64,000 nucleotides of DNA from CBDESN01 sp965242495 (GCA_965242495.1 OZ251446.1:2294001-2358000), one strand, 5' to 3'; numbered from the stretch's first letter, positions 8,993 through 16,921 are shown. The notes: generated by a model not told the origin, from the sequence alone. Program-made: numbers and translations.

Positions 8993-9831
8993 GACGCGAT
9001 CGCCTGACGGGCGGCGCGAACGACGCTCGCCGCGTGAAGCCGCCGCTGGAACCGGTCGACGCCAGGAAGCGCGTCGATCTCGGCGGCGACCGCCTCGCGA
9101 AGCTCCGCTTCGGCGCCATCGGTCCAGGCCTCGATCCCGGCGACCGCAGCCGCGGCGCCGGCCAGCAGCCGCGGCGGCGCGCTCGGGCCGGCGATGGCGA
9201 CGCGGCGCACCCCCCGCGCCTCGTCGGCGACCACGACGGCGATGGCGTCGGCGAATTTGCCCGGTTTGCGGCAGAGCTTGACCTGGCCCCAGCGGGCGTC
9301 CGGCGACAACCGCGGGATACGGAGGCTCACCAGGATCTCGTCGGGCGCGAGACTGGTGGTGAGCACGTCCTCGATCAGATCGGCGACCGGCAGCTCGCGC
9401 GCGCCGCCCGACCCCTCGATCGCCGCCCTGGCGCCGAGCGCCATCATCACCGGCGCCCAATCGCCGGCGGGGTCGGCATGGGCCAGACTGCCGCCTACCG
9501 TGCCCTGGTTGCGAACCGCGCGGTAGGAGATGCGGCCCGCCACCGCAGACAACAGCCCGCCGGCCACGTCCGGGACCTCGCCGTCCTCGACGGCGCTGTG
9601 GGTCACCGCGGCGCCGAGCGTGAGCCCCTCGTCGTCCTCCCGGACGCGCGTGAGCTCGGCCAGACGCGACACGTCGATCAGCAGCCCCGGCCGGGCGAGA
9701 CGCAGGTTGAGCATCGGCCCGAGCGACTGGCCGCCCGCCAGCAGCTTGGCGTCGTCGCCGACGTCGGCCAGCAGCGCCAGCGCGTCCGCCAAGCCGTCGG
9801 GCCGCCGGTAGTCGAAGGCGGGAGGCTTCAT
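8989..9831 (-). CDS. Molybdenum hydroxylase FAD-binding subunit (CoxM-like)
   Basis: 280 aa FAD_binding_5 protein. Family signatures are LLAGGQSLGPMLNLRLARP near residue 32 and TVGGSLAHADPAGDWAPVMM near 110-130, the FAD contacts, followed by the CO_deh_flav_C domain (WGQVKLCRKPGKFADAIAVV ... RRVAIAGPSAPP). It transfers electrons from the small subunit clusters to an unknown acceptor. Start and stop overlap both neighbours as ATGA (9828-9831 and 8989-8992), so translation is probably coupled and subunit ratios are equal. Confidence 0.92.
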   Translation of the reverse strand: MKPPAFDYRRPDGLADALALLADVGDDAKLLAGGQSLGPMLNLRLARPGLLIDVSRLAELTRVREDDEGLTLGAAVTHSAVEDGEVPDVAGGLLSAVAGRISYRAVRNQGTVGGSLAHADPAGDWAPVMMALGARAAIEGSGGARELPVADLIEDVLTTSLAPDEILVSLRIPRLSPDARWGQVKLCRKPGKFADAIAVVVADEARGVRRVAIAGPSAPPRLLAGAAAAVAGIEAWTDGAEAELREAVAAEIDALPGVDRFQRRLHAASVVRAARQAIAS

Positions 9832-12161
9832 TCGGCGGCCGCCTCGATCGCCGCGACGAGCCGCCGGGGCGAGATCGGCGTCTCGGCGATCTCGGCCCCG
9901 AGCGGGCGCAGCGCATCGTTGACCGCATTGGCGATCGCCGCCGGCGGGGCGATCGCGCCGCCCTCGCCCATCCCTTTGATGCCGAACTCGGTCCAGGGCG
10001 ACGGGCTGGTCATGTGCGCGAGCTTGATGTCGGGCACCTCGGTGGCGCTGGGAATCGTGTAGTCGGCGAGCGTCGCGTTGAGCGGTTGGCCGTTGGCGTC
10101 GAACGCGGCTTCCTCGTAGAGCGCGGTGCCGATGCCCTGGACGGTGCCGCCCAGAACCTGGCCATCCACGATCATCGGGTTGACCCGCCGGCCGCAATCC
10201 TCGACGACGCCGTAGTCGAGCAGCTCGACGACGCCGGTCTCGGGATCGACCGCCACCACGGCGGCGTGCGTCGCATAGGAAAACGCGCCCGAGTCGGGCT
10301 CCGGCCGATAGCCCCGGGTCACGGTCAGCCCGTCGCGGTCGACCTCGGGCGGGAGCTCCTCGGGATGCGCATACCATGCCCTGCCCACCGCCTCGAACCC
10401 CACGTCGCCGCCCGGCCCGGCGACCCGGGCGCCGCCCACCGCGACCTCCGCCACGTCGCATTGCAGCAGATGCGCGCCGATCGCGGCGATGCGGTCGCGG
10501 AGAACCCGGCAGGAGGTCGCGACCGCGCCGCCCGCCATGACGATGCTGCGCGAGGCGTAGGTCCCGGTCCCGTAGGGCGAGACCGCGGTATCGCCGTAGC
10601 GCACCGACACGCGAGCCGGGTCGACGCCGAGGATCTCGTTGGCGATCTGGGCCAGCGTCGTCTGCAAGCCTTGCCCGTGCGAATGGACGGCGACTTCGAG
10701 CACCAGGTCGCCGTCCGGCGTGAGCCGGGCCGTCGCCATCTCGTAGCCGGGGACCAGCTCGACGCCCCATTTGGACAGCACCGACGTGCCGTGCGCGGTT
10801 TGCTCGGTGTAGCAGCTGAAGCCGACGCCGATCAGCCGACCGTCGGGCTCGGGCGTCCGCTGGCGCGCGCGCACCGCGTCGAGGTCGATCAGGGCCGTCG
10901 CCTTGCGCACGCTTTCGGGATAGTCGCCGCTGTCGTAGAGCTTGTTGGTGATCGTCGTATAGGGCATCTGCTCCGGGCGGACCATGTTGTCGATCCGCAC
11001 GTCGGAGGGCTCGCGGCCGACGGCGCGGGCCACCGCGTCGATCAGCAGCTCCTCGGCGAAGCAGACGCCCGGCCGGGCGACGCCGCGATAGACGACGATG
11101 GGCGGCTTGTTGGTGGCCACCGTGTACAGCGTGGCCCGCAAGTGCCGGATGTCGTAGGCCGCGGTCAAGATGCCGGCGGCCTGCGCCGCCTCGACGGCCG
11201 ACGTCCAGGGCCAGACCGAATAGGCCCCCGCGTCCACGGTGATGTCGCAGTCGATGCCCAGTATCTTGCCGCGCTCGTCGACATGGGCGGTGATGCGGTA
11301 GCGATGCTCGCGGCAGTTGGCGTCGGCGGTCAGATGCTCGAGATTGTCCTCGATCCAGCGGATCGGACGCCGAAGCCGCATACACAGCCAGGCGACGGCG
11401 ACGCATTCGGGCTCGACGTAGATTTTGAGGCCGAACCCGCCGCCCACGTCGGGCGCGATCACGCGCACGCGGCGCTGGTCGAGACCGAGCGCCTGGGCCA
11501 GGCCGACGCCGATGACGTGCGGCATCTGGTTGGAGTTGTAGACCACCAGCTCGTCCAGCCGGTCGTCGAAATGGGCCAGCGTCGCGCGCGCCTCCATCGG
11601 CATGTGCGCCTGGCGCGAGATGCGGAACCGCCGGGTCACGGCATGGGCCGCCTGCTTGGCCGCGGCCTCGATGTCGCCGGCGACGTTCACCCCCTGGTGG
11701 ACGACGTTGTCGGGCCAGTGGTCGTGGACGCGGGGCGCGCCGGGCTCGCGCGCCTCGAGGGATTCGACCGCGGGCGCGAGCTCCTCGAGATCGAGCTCGA
11801 TCGCTTCGATCAGGTCCTCGGCTTCGGCGCGGCTGGCGGCGACCGCGACGGCGACCGGCTCGCCCACGTAACGGACCTTGCCGGCGGCGAGGATCGGCTG
11901 GTCGGAGGCCTTGAACCCGGTCAGCGACGCGACGGCGCGGATCGGGTTGACGCCGGTCAGGTCGGCGGCGGTAAAGACCCGGTCCCGCAGCTCCTCCGGC
12001 GCGCGGATCGAGCGGATGCGGGCATGGGCCGCGGGACTCCGCAGGAACGCCGCGCTCCACGTGCGGGGCAGCGTCACGTCGCCGACGTACTGGCCGCGCC
12101 CGTGGAGGAACCGGTCGTCCTCGTTACGGAGGATGCGCGCCCCGATCCCGCGTTCGCTCAT
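9828..12161 (-). CDS. Molybdenum hydroxylase large subunit (xanthine oxidase/CoxL family, not form I CODH)
   Basis: 777 aa catalytic subunit binding molybdenum-pterin-cytosine dinucleotide. It starts MSERGIGARILRNEDDRFLH. The a/b hammerhead and Mo-co-binding domains follow, with DVGGGFGLKIYVEPE and the C-terminal EFGIKGMGEGGAIAPP, whose GEGG Glu is the family general base. The active-site loop reads VYRGVARPGVCFAEE. True form I CO dehydrogenase has AYxCSFR and form II AYRGAGR; this loop is closer to form II, so the substrate is an unknown aldehyde, heterocycle or aromatic acid, and CO oxidation should not be assumed. First gene of the operon, with gggaggag 6 nt before ATG 12161. Confidence 0.9.
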   Translation of the reverse strand: MSERGIGARILRNEDDRFLHGRGQYVGDVTLPRTWSAAFLRSPAAHARIRSIRAPEELRDRVFTAADLTGVNPIRAVASLTGFKASDQPILAAGKVRYVGEPVAVAVAASRAEAEDLIEAIELDLEELAPAVESLEAREPGAPRVHDHWPDNVVHQGVNVAGDIEAAAKQAAHAVTRRFRISRQAHMPMEARATLAHFDDRLDELVVYNSNQMPHVIGVGLAQALGLDQRRVRVIAPDVGGGFGLKIYVEPECVAVAWLCMRLRRPIRWIEDNLEHLTADANCREHRYRITAHVDERGKILGIDCDITVDAGAYSVWPWTSAVEAAQAAGILTAAYDIRHLRATLYTVATNKPPIVVYRGVARPGVCFAEELLIDAVARAVGREPSDVRIDNMVRPEQMPYTTITNKLYDSGDYPESVRKATALIDLDAVRARQRTPEPDGRLIGVGFSCYTEQTAHGTSVLSKWGVELVPGYEMATARLTPDGDLVLEVAVHSHGQGLQTTLAQIANEILGVDPARVSVRYGDTAVSPYGTGTYASRSIVMAGGAVATSCRVLRDRIAAIGAHLLQCDVAEVAVGGARVAGPGGDVGFEAVGRAWYAHPEELPPEVDRDGLTVTRGYRPEPDSGAFSYATHAAVVAVDPETGVVELLDYGVVEDCGRRVNPMIVDGQVLGGTVQGIGTALYEEAAFDANGQPLNATLADYTIPSATEVPDIKLAHMTSPSPWTEFGIKGMGEGGAIAPPAAIANAVNDALRPLGAEIAETPISPRRLVAAIEAAAE

Positions 12162-12270
12162 GGCGTCTCCTCCCGGCCGCGCCCGATGTTAACCGTTCCG
12201 CCGGGGCGCGACAACGGGCGCGGGACGCCGACGGCGCTCCAGTTCCTGCTTATCCGCAAAATTCATCCAC

Positions 12271-12665
12271 GGCGAGAAGGCTTCGTCCGAAATGGATTCC
12301 CGCTTTCGAGTTTGTGAAGAAACCCCGCCATGTCCGCGTAGGCGTCGGTTCAGACAAGGGGGCCCGTGACGACGGCCCGAGGGAGGCCGGCGGCCGAGGC
12401 GGATACGCCCAAGGACTCGTCCCTTCCCGCCATGGATTCCCGCTTTCGCGGGAATGACGAATTGTTGGCGTATCCGCCTCCCCCCCCCCCCTCCGTCATT
12501 CCCGCGAAAGCGGGAATCCATATTCGTATCCCGTTTCCTGCCTCCGTGGAGACGAGGGGGCCGTGACACTGGCCCCAGGAAGACCATCGGCTCGAGGCGG
12601 ATACGGACGAATCGTCGGCGTATCCGCCGCGAGCCGATGGCCTTCCTCGGACCGTCGCCCCAGGC
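12271..12665. repeat. Compound palindromic repeat cluster (copy 2)
   Basis: Same modules as 4310-4572. A half palindrome with the shared flank gagaaggcttcgtccg is at 12274-12310, full ATTCCCGC/GCGGGAAT palindromes are at 12431-12460 and, inverted, at 12494-12522, and the ggcgtatccgcc module (either strand) is at 12375-12412, 12465-12482, 12570-12612 and 12613-12665. A run of 12 C (12480-12491) interrupts one module. The gap 12162-12683 holds no gene I can support. Confidence 0.85.
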
Positions 12666-12683
12666 CGGTTTTTCGGAGCCACG

Positions 12684-13152
12684 CAATACAATCTCGGATT
12701 GCAGGAAGTTCGCCTCGGATTCCGGACCATGCCGGCCGGCGGCCGGGCGGGGCCGTGGGCGCGCCCGAGGCCGCGGCGTCGACGAAAAATCGCAGTATCG
12801 TTGTATTCCAATGGGTTACGACGAAAAAGCAGGGAAAAAGCAGGGCGAAAACCGGCCGAAACCGGGGCCAAACCAGGCGAAAACCAGGGGCGATTCGCGC
12901 TCCGAAACCACTTGCCGGCGGGCCGAGGCATCCGGGCCGCCTTGCCTTTCCCGGTTCCGGGCCGGTGGGGCGGGGCGGCATATGCGACGTCGCTCACACG
13001 ATCTATGGTTGCAGGGAAGCAGCTCATGGGAAACTCCCTTCCGGGCGACGAAGAACCCTGCGGGGCGGGCCGCAGGGCTTCGGTCGCGTTCGTATTGTCG
13101 ATTGTGGAGGAACTCTAACACAGACGATCCAAAATGTCAAGCGAAAAATTCG
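12684..13152 (-). ncRNA. Candidate structured RNA / leader element, copy A
   Basis: Non-coding element sharing order and sequence blocks with 42008-42507. Read on the minus strand: a promoter (13140-13112), a hairpin at 13087-13045 (GCGA, CGAA and CCCTGCGG pairing with CCGCAGGG, TTCG and TCGC), a degenerate inverted repeat near 13010, six A/T-tracts starting (plus-strand coordinates) at 12824, 12835, 12848, 12859, 12870 and 12880, a conserved block 12822-12783, and the inverted repeat CAATCTCGGATTG at 12689-12701. Pairing bases of the hairpin differ from copy B but pairing is kept. It points at the cox/ath-like operon starting at 12161. Whether it is a stand-alone RNA, a long leader or a DNA-level element is not resolved. 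Confidence 0.5.
13112..13140 (-). promoter_or_regulatory. Sigma70-type promoter of element A
   Basis: On the minus strand TTGACA (13140-13135), a 17-bp spacer and TAGAGT (13117-13112). The expected transcription start is near 13105, about 18 nt before the conserved hairpin. The same arrangement occurs in copy B. Confidence 0.65.
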
Positions 13153-13168
13153 CTCTGCGTATCCAGGA

Positions 13169-13262
13169 ATGGATTCCCGCTTTCGCGGGAATGACGAGGG
13201 GGACTGCGATGACGGTCCGAAGGAGGCCATCGGCTCGAGGCGGATGCGCCGGACTTCTTCAC
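13169..13262. repeat. Compound palindromic repeat cluster (copy 3)
   Basis: One full ATTCCCGC-n4-GCGGGAAT palindrome (13169-13198) followed by the reverse of the ggcgtatccgcctcgagcc module (13205-13262). It lies between element A and the insertion sequence and holds no gene. Confidence 0.8.
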
Positions 13263-13289
13263 AAACTCGCGCGCGCCGTCCTCATCTAG

Positions 13290-14133
13290 GCTCAGGACCT
13301 ATAACGTGGGTTGTATGGGGATGCGGGATGTGATTCAACCCTACCAGATATAGGGGGAGCATCATGTCCGACCACCATTTCTGGCTATCCGACGCCCAAT
13401 TCGCCCGCCTCAAGCCGCTGTTGCCCAACAAGGTCCGGGGCGTCCCCCGGGTCGACGACCGGCGCGTCATTTCCGGCATCGTCCACGTCATCCGCAACGG
13501 GCTGAGATGGCGCGACGCCCCGACCGAGTACGGCCCGCACAAGACCCTCTACAATCGCTTCGTGCGGTGGAGCGAAGCTGGCGTCTTCAACCGCATCTTC
13601 GAGGCCCTGGCGGCAGAGAGCCGGGCTACGGGCATGGTGATGATCGACACCACCCATCTGAAGGCCCACCGCACCGCAGCCAGCCTGCTCAAAAGGGGGT
13701 TCTTCACCGCTGCATCGGGCGAACCAGAGGCGGTCTGAACTCCAAGCTGCACGCCGTCTGCGATGGTGACGGCAAGCCCTTGGTTCTGCGGCTGACCGCA
13801 GGACAGGTCAGCGACTACCGGGGAGCCGACGCCATGCTCGACGACCTCCCGGACACCGATACTCTGATCGCCGACAAGGGCTACGACAGCGACCGCTTCC
13901 GCCAAGCCCTGGCCGAGCGGCGCATCGAGGCGTGCATTCCGGGCCGCTCCAACCGCAAGACGCCCGTCGCCTTCGATGCCGAACTCTACAAGCGGCGCAA
14001 CCGCATCGAGCGCTTGTTCGGCCGGCTCAAGGACTGGCGACGCATCGCAACGCGATACGACCGATGCGCTCACACCTTCTTGAGCGCCATCTGCATCGCC
14101 GCTATCCTCATCTTCTGGATATGAGTCCTGAGC
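13290..14133 (+). mobile_element. IS5-family insertion sequence (IS427-like), 844 bp
   Basis: Bounded by inverted ends GCTCAGGAC (13290-13298) and GTCCTGAGC (14125-14133), perfect over 9 bp and imperfect over about 14. It is flanked by CTAG at 13286-13289 and 14134-14137, the 4-bp duplication expected for this group. The single transposase is encoded in two frames. A second left end starts immediately after the right CTAG, so the element sits in tandem with a deleted copy. Confidence 0.88.
13364..14124 (+). CDS. IS5-family transposase encoded in two overlapping frames
   Basis: DDE transposase. Frame 1 runs from ATG 13364 (MSDHHFWLSDAQFARLKPLL) to 13738 and contains the first catalytic Asp (MVMIDTTHLKAH). 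The downstream frame, -1 relative to it, carries GRTRGGLNSKLHAV, the second Asp (LIADKGYDSDRF) and the Glu (RRNRIERLFGRLKDWRRIATRYD), ending at 14124. The switch falls around the run caaaaggggg at about 13691-13700, which fits programmed -1 frameshifting known for the IS427 group. A disabling mutation is the alternative. All three catalytic residues are present across the two frames. Confidence 0.8.
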
Positions 14134-14137
14134 CTAG

Positions 14138-14303
14138 GCTCAGGACCTATAACGGGGGTTGTAACAGCAGGGGTTGTATAGGGGTGCGGGATATGATTCA
14201 AGCTTCCCAGATATAGGGGGAGCGTCATGTCCGACCACCATTTACCGCATCAAGCGCATGTTCGGCCGGCTCACAGAGCGGGCGCGCGTCGCGACGGGAG
14301 GGC
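14138..14303 (+). mobile_element. Internally deleted second copy of the same IS (right end missing)
   Basis: It starts with the IS left end (gctcaggacctataacggg), keeps the leader and transposase start (ATGTCCGACCACCATTT at 14227), then jumps at about 14243 to sequence matching the transposase 3' part of the full copy (compare 13999-14050: accgcatc-agcgc-tgttcgg). It then runs straight into the ubiD start. No right inverted repeat is present. It shares the CTAG at 14134-14137 with the intact copy. Confidence 0.78.
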
Positions 14304-14310
14304 GGGATGA
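14227..14310 (+). CDS. 27-codon ORF from IS remnant, ATGA-overlapping the ubiD start
   Basis: The transposase start codon of the deleted IS copy opens a 27-codon frame (MSDHHLPHQAHVRPAHRAGA...) after a ribosome binding site gggggagcg. Its TGA (14308-14310) overlaps the ubiD ATG (14307-14309). This is the geometry of translational coupling. Probably not a functional protein; it may act as an accidental leader ORF. Confidence 0.45.
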   Translation: MSDHHLPHQAHVRPAHRAGARRDGRAG

Positions 14311-15713
14311 ACAAGGACCTCAGGACGTTCCTCGCCGAGATGCGCCAGTTGGGACCCGACTATTTCGTCACCGTGTCGAAACCGATCGACACGGTCCACG
14401 AGCCCTGCGTGATCCAGCAGAAGCTCGCGGCGGAGAACCGCTATCCGGTGATCCGGTTCGACGACGTGAAGGGCTCGGACCTGCCGTTGGTGACCAACCT
14501 GTTCGGCAGCTACGAACTGCTGGGGCTGGCGCTGGGGATCGACCCGGGCGAGCCGAAGAGCGCCATCCTGGAGCGGTTTCGCGAGCGGGTGGGCGCGCCG
14601 CGCCCGGTCCGGGCCGTCTCCCGCGAGGAGGCGCCGGTCAAGCAGGTCGTCCTCGGGGCCCAGGAGGTCGATCTCGGCGACCTGCCGATCGTCAAGCACG
14701 CGGTGAAGAATTCGGGCAAATACATCTCCGTCGGCTGCCTGGTCGTCCGCGATCCCGACACCGGCGTGCTCAACGCCGGCATTTACCGCCACGAGGTCAA
14801 GGGCCGGAACGAAATCGCCTGCATGTTCAACCCGGCGCATCACGCCGGCTACATCTATCGCAAGCACAAGGAAATGAACAAGCCGATGGAGGCGGTGTTG
14901 TTCATCGGCCATCACCCGGCGGCGGTGCTGGGCGCGCTCGCGCACGGCTCGATCGACGCCGACGAGTACGAGATCATGGGCGCGCTCATGGACGAGCCGC
15001 TGGAGGTCGTCGCCGGGGAGACCGTCGACATTCCGGTCCCGGCCTGCGCCGAGATCGCCATCGAAGGGATTCTCGATCCCGGGATCGAGACGTCGGACGG
15101 CCCGTTCTCCGAATACACCGGCTATTACGGGCCGGCCAAGGACCCGGTGGGGTTGATGCGGATCACCGGCGTCACCATGCGCGCGGACGCGGTCTATCAC
15201 GACCTCGATCCGTCGCATCGCGAGCACAACCTGTCGGGGGTCCTGCCGCATGAGAGTTCGCTCTATGACGGCGTGAAGAACCTGGTGCCATCGGTCACCG
15301 GGGTATATCTGCCGCCGTCCGGCTGCTGCACGCTGTCGGCCTACGTCAAGATCAGGAAGCGGGTGCCGGGCGAGGGCAAGTCGGCGGGTCTCGCCGCCAT
15401 CGGCGCGCTGCCCAACCTCAAGATCGCCGTCGTCGTGGACGACGACATCGACATCTATGACGAGGCGCAGGTGCTGTGGGCGATCGCGACCTGTTTCCAG
15501 GCGGATCGGGACCTCGCGGTCGTCCCCAACGCGATGGGCGCCCATCTCGACCCGTCGGCCTATGGCGAGGTGCGCGCCCAACCGGGGCCGATGCAGAGCA
15601 AGATGGTGATCGACGCGACGCGCCCCGCGAACCTCCCCTTCGCCGAGCGGATCGTCCCGCCGGCGGAGCTGTGGGAGCGGATCAGGCTGGAGGACGTGAT
15701 CGAGGAAGGTTAG
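14307..15713 (+). CDS. UbiD-family (prenylated-FMN) decarboxylase
   Basis: 468 aa cytoplasmic enzyme for reversible decarboxylation of aromatic or alpha,beta-unsaturated acids. Family blocks are YPVIRFDDVKGSDLPLVTN near the N-terminus, GKYISVGCLVVRDPDTG, NAGIYRHEVKGRNEIAC (prFMN/metal region), FIGHHPAAVLGALA, and DGPFSEYTGYYGP with the conserved Glu. The C-terminus reads TRPANLPFAERIVPP. Length fits the family. No prenyltransferase (UbiX) gene is seen in the window. The IS remnant sits directly upstream, so the native promoter has been displaced. The nearby transhydroxylase-like and Mo-hydroxylase genes suggest aromatic-compound metabolism rather than ubiquinone synthesis (inference). Confidence 0.9.
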   Translation: MNKDLRTFLAEMRQLGPDYFVTVSKPIDTVHEPCVIQQKLAAENRYPVIRFDDVKGSDLPLVTNLFGSYELLGLALGIDPGEPKSAILERFRERVGAPRPVRAVSREEAPVKQVVLGAQEVDLGDLPIVKHAVKNSGKYISVGCLVVRDPDTGVLNAGIYRHEVKGRNEIACMFNPAHHAGYIYRKHKEMNKPMEAVLFIGHHPAAVLGALAHGSIDADEYEIMGALMDEPLEVVAGETVDIPVPACAEIAIEGILDPGIETSDGPFSEYTGYYGPAKDPVGLMRITGVTMRADAVYHDLDPSHREHNLSGVLPHESSLYDGVKNLVPSVTGVYLPPSGCCTLSAYVKIRKRVPGEGKSAGLAAIGALPNLKIAVVVDDDIDIYDEAQVLWAIATCFQADRDLAVVPNAMGAHLDPSAYGEVRAQPGPMQSKMVIDATRPANLPFAERIVPPAELWERIRLEDVIEEG

Positions 15714-15763
15714 CGCCCGCGGCGCGACCGGACCGTCCAGACAATCGAGGGAGCGCGGACCCG

Positions 15764-16168
15764 ATGGAGAAGCAACGATTCGACCCGCCGGGCGTCTACA
15801 AGCACCCCGCCTTCACGCGGGTCGTCACCGCCAAGGGACCGATGAAGATCGTCCTCGTCGCCGGACAGACGCCGTCCGACGAGAACTACGTCTGCGTCGC
15901 CCCGGGCGACCTGCGCGGCCAATATCGCAAAGTGATGGAGAATCTGGAGATCCAGCTCCAGGCCGCCGGGGCGGATTGGGACGACGTCGTCTACAAGCGG
16001 ATCTTCGTACTGGACGTCGACGAATATCTGGAAGTCACGCGCGACCCGGCGACGCCGGTCTTCGGCGACCCGGAGAAGCCGCCGCCATCCACCCTGGTCG
16101 GCGTCACCCGGCTGTCCGACCCGGCCTTCCTGATCGAGATCGACCTGATGGCCATCACCGGGGAATAG
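15764..16168 (+). CDS. RidA/YjgF-family protein
   Basis: 134 aa. The RidA fold is recognisable from VLVAGQTPSDENYVCVAPGD, NLEIQLQAAGADWDDVVYKRIFVLD and the C-terminal STLVGVTRLSDPAFLIEIDLMA. RidA proteins hydrolyse reactive enamine/imine intermediates; subfamily members next to catabolic genes act on pathway-specific intermediates. It lies 50 nt after ubiD and is likely cotranscribed. Start ATG 15764. The 3' end overlaps the convergent msrA by 14 nt. Confidence 0.85.
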   Translation: MEKQRFDPPGVYKHPAFTRVVTAKGPMKIVLVAGQTPSDENYVCVAPGDLRGQYRKVMENLEIQLQAAGADWDDVVYKRIFVLDVDEYLEVTRDPATPVFGDPEKPPPSTLVGVTRLSDPAFLIEIDLMAITGE

Positions 16169-16853
16169 AACCGGGCGCGGGGACGGCCGGGACGTTCGCG
16201 ACGTTCCCGGGGCCCGCATCCGGATAGCGAACCCGCGTGCCGCCCAGGCCGCAATAGCCGCCCGGCGCCTTGGCCAAGTATTGCTGGTGATAGTCTTCGG
16301 CGTAATAGAAGGGAGGCGCGTCGAGGATTTCGGTGGTGATGGCGCCGTAGCCGGCATCCGACAACGCGGTCTGGAAAGTTGTCCGGGACGCCTCGGCGAG
16401 ATCCCGCTGCGTTGCGTCGTAGACATAGATGCCGGAGCGGTATTGCGTGCCGACGTCGTTCCCCTGGCGCATCCCCTGGGTCGGGTCGTGGCTCTGCCAG
16501 AACGTCCGCAACAGCTCCGCATAGCCGATTTCGCCCGGGTCGAACACTACCCGCACGACCTCGTTATGCCCGGTCATGCCGCTGCAGACTTCCTCGTATC
16601 GGGGGTTGGGCGTGGCGCCGCCGGCATAGCCCACGGCCGTGGCATGAACGCCCGCAACCTGCCAGAAGCAGCGTTCGGCGCCCCAGAAGCACCCCATGCC
16701 GAACATCGCCATCTCCAGATGGTCCGGGAAGGGCGGCGCGATCGGGCGGCCGGTGACGAAATGCGTCGCCGATACGGCGATCGGCTCCTGCCGGCCGGGC
16801 AGGGCCTGGTCGGGCGACGGTATCGCGAGCTTGTGCTTCGGTGCGAACCACAT
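16155..16853 (-). CDS. msrA: Peptide-methionine (S)-S-oxide reductase
   Basis: 232 aa. The catalytic motif GCFWGAER is at about residues 54-61, followed by VGYAGGATPNPRYEEVCSGMTGH, VVRVVFDPGEIGYAELL and FWQSHDPTQGMRQGNDVGTQYRS, all MsrA hallmarks. It repairs methionine-S-sulfoxide in proteins using thioredoxin. The ~50-residue N-terminal extension before MAMFGMGCFWG is common in alphaproteobacterial MsrA. Start ATG 16853. A longer frame continues upstream antisense to nothing recognisable. Confidence 0.93.
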   Translation of the reverse strand: MWFAPKHKLAIPSPDQALPGRQEPIAVSATHFVTGRPIAPPFPDHLEMAMFGMGCFWGAERCFWQVAGVHATAVGYAGGATPNPRYEEVCSGMTGHNEVVRVVFDPGEIGYAELLRTFWQSHDPTQGMRQGNDVGTQYRSGIYVYDATQRDLAEASRTTFQTALSDAGYGAITTEILDAPPFYYAEDYHQQYLAKAPGGYCGLGGTRVRYPDAGPGNVANVPAVPAPGSIPR

Positions 16854-16921
16854 GGCGGCCTCCGGCGTTCCTCGGTGTCCCGTGTGGAATGTTGCGCGTT
16901 CCGGCCCGGCGGCGCAAGCGG

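Noticed and set aside
9828..12161. Annotation as carbon-monoxide dehydrogenase
   Set aside because: The form I active-site loop is absent; only family-level assignment is supported.
12350..13027. 225-codon minus-strand frame starting after the element A hairpin with a plausible ribosome site
   Set aside because: Copy B does not keep the start codon, the sequence runs through palindromic repeats, and aligned differences show no third-position excess.
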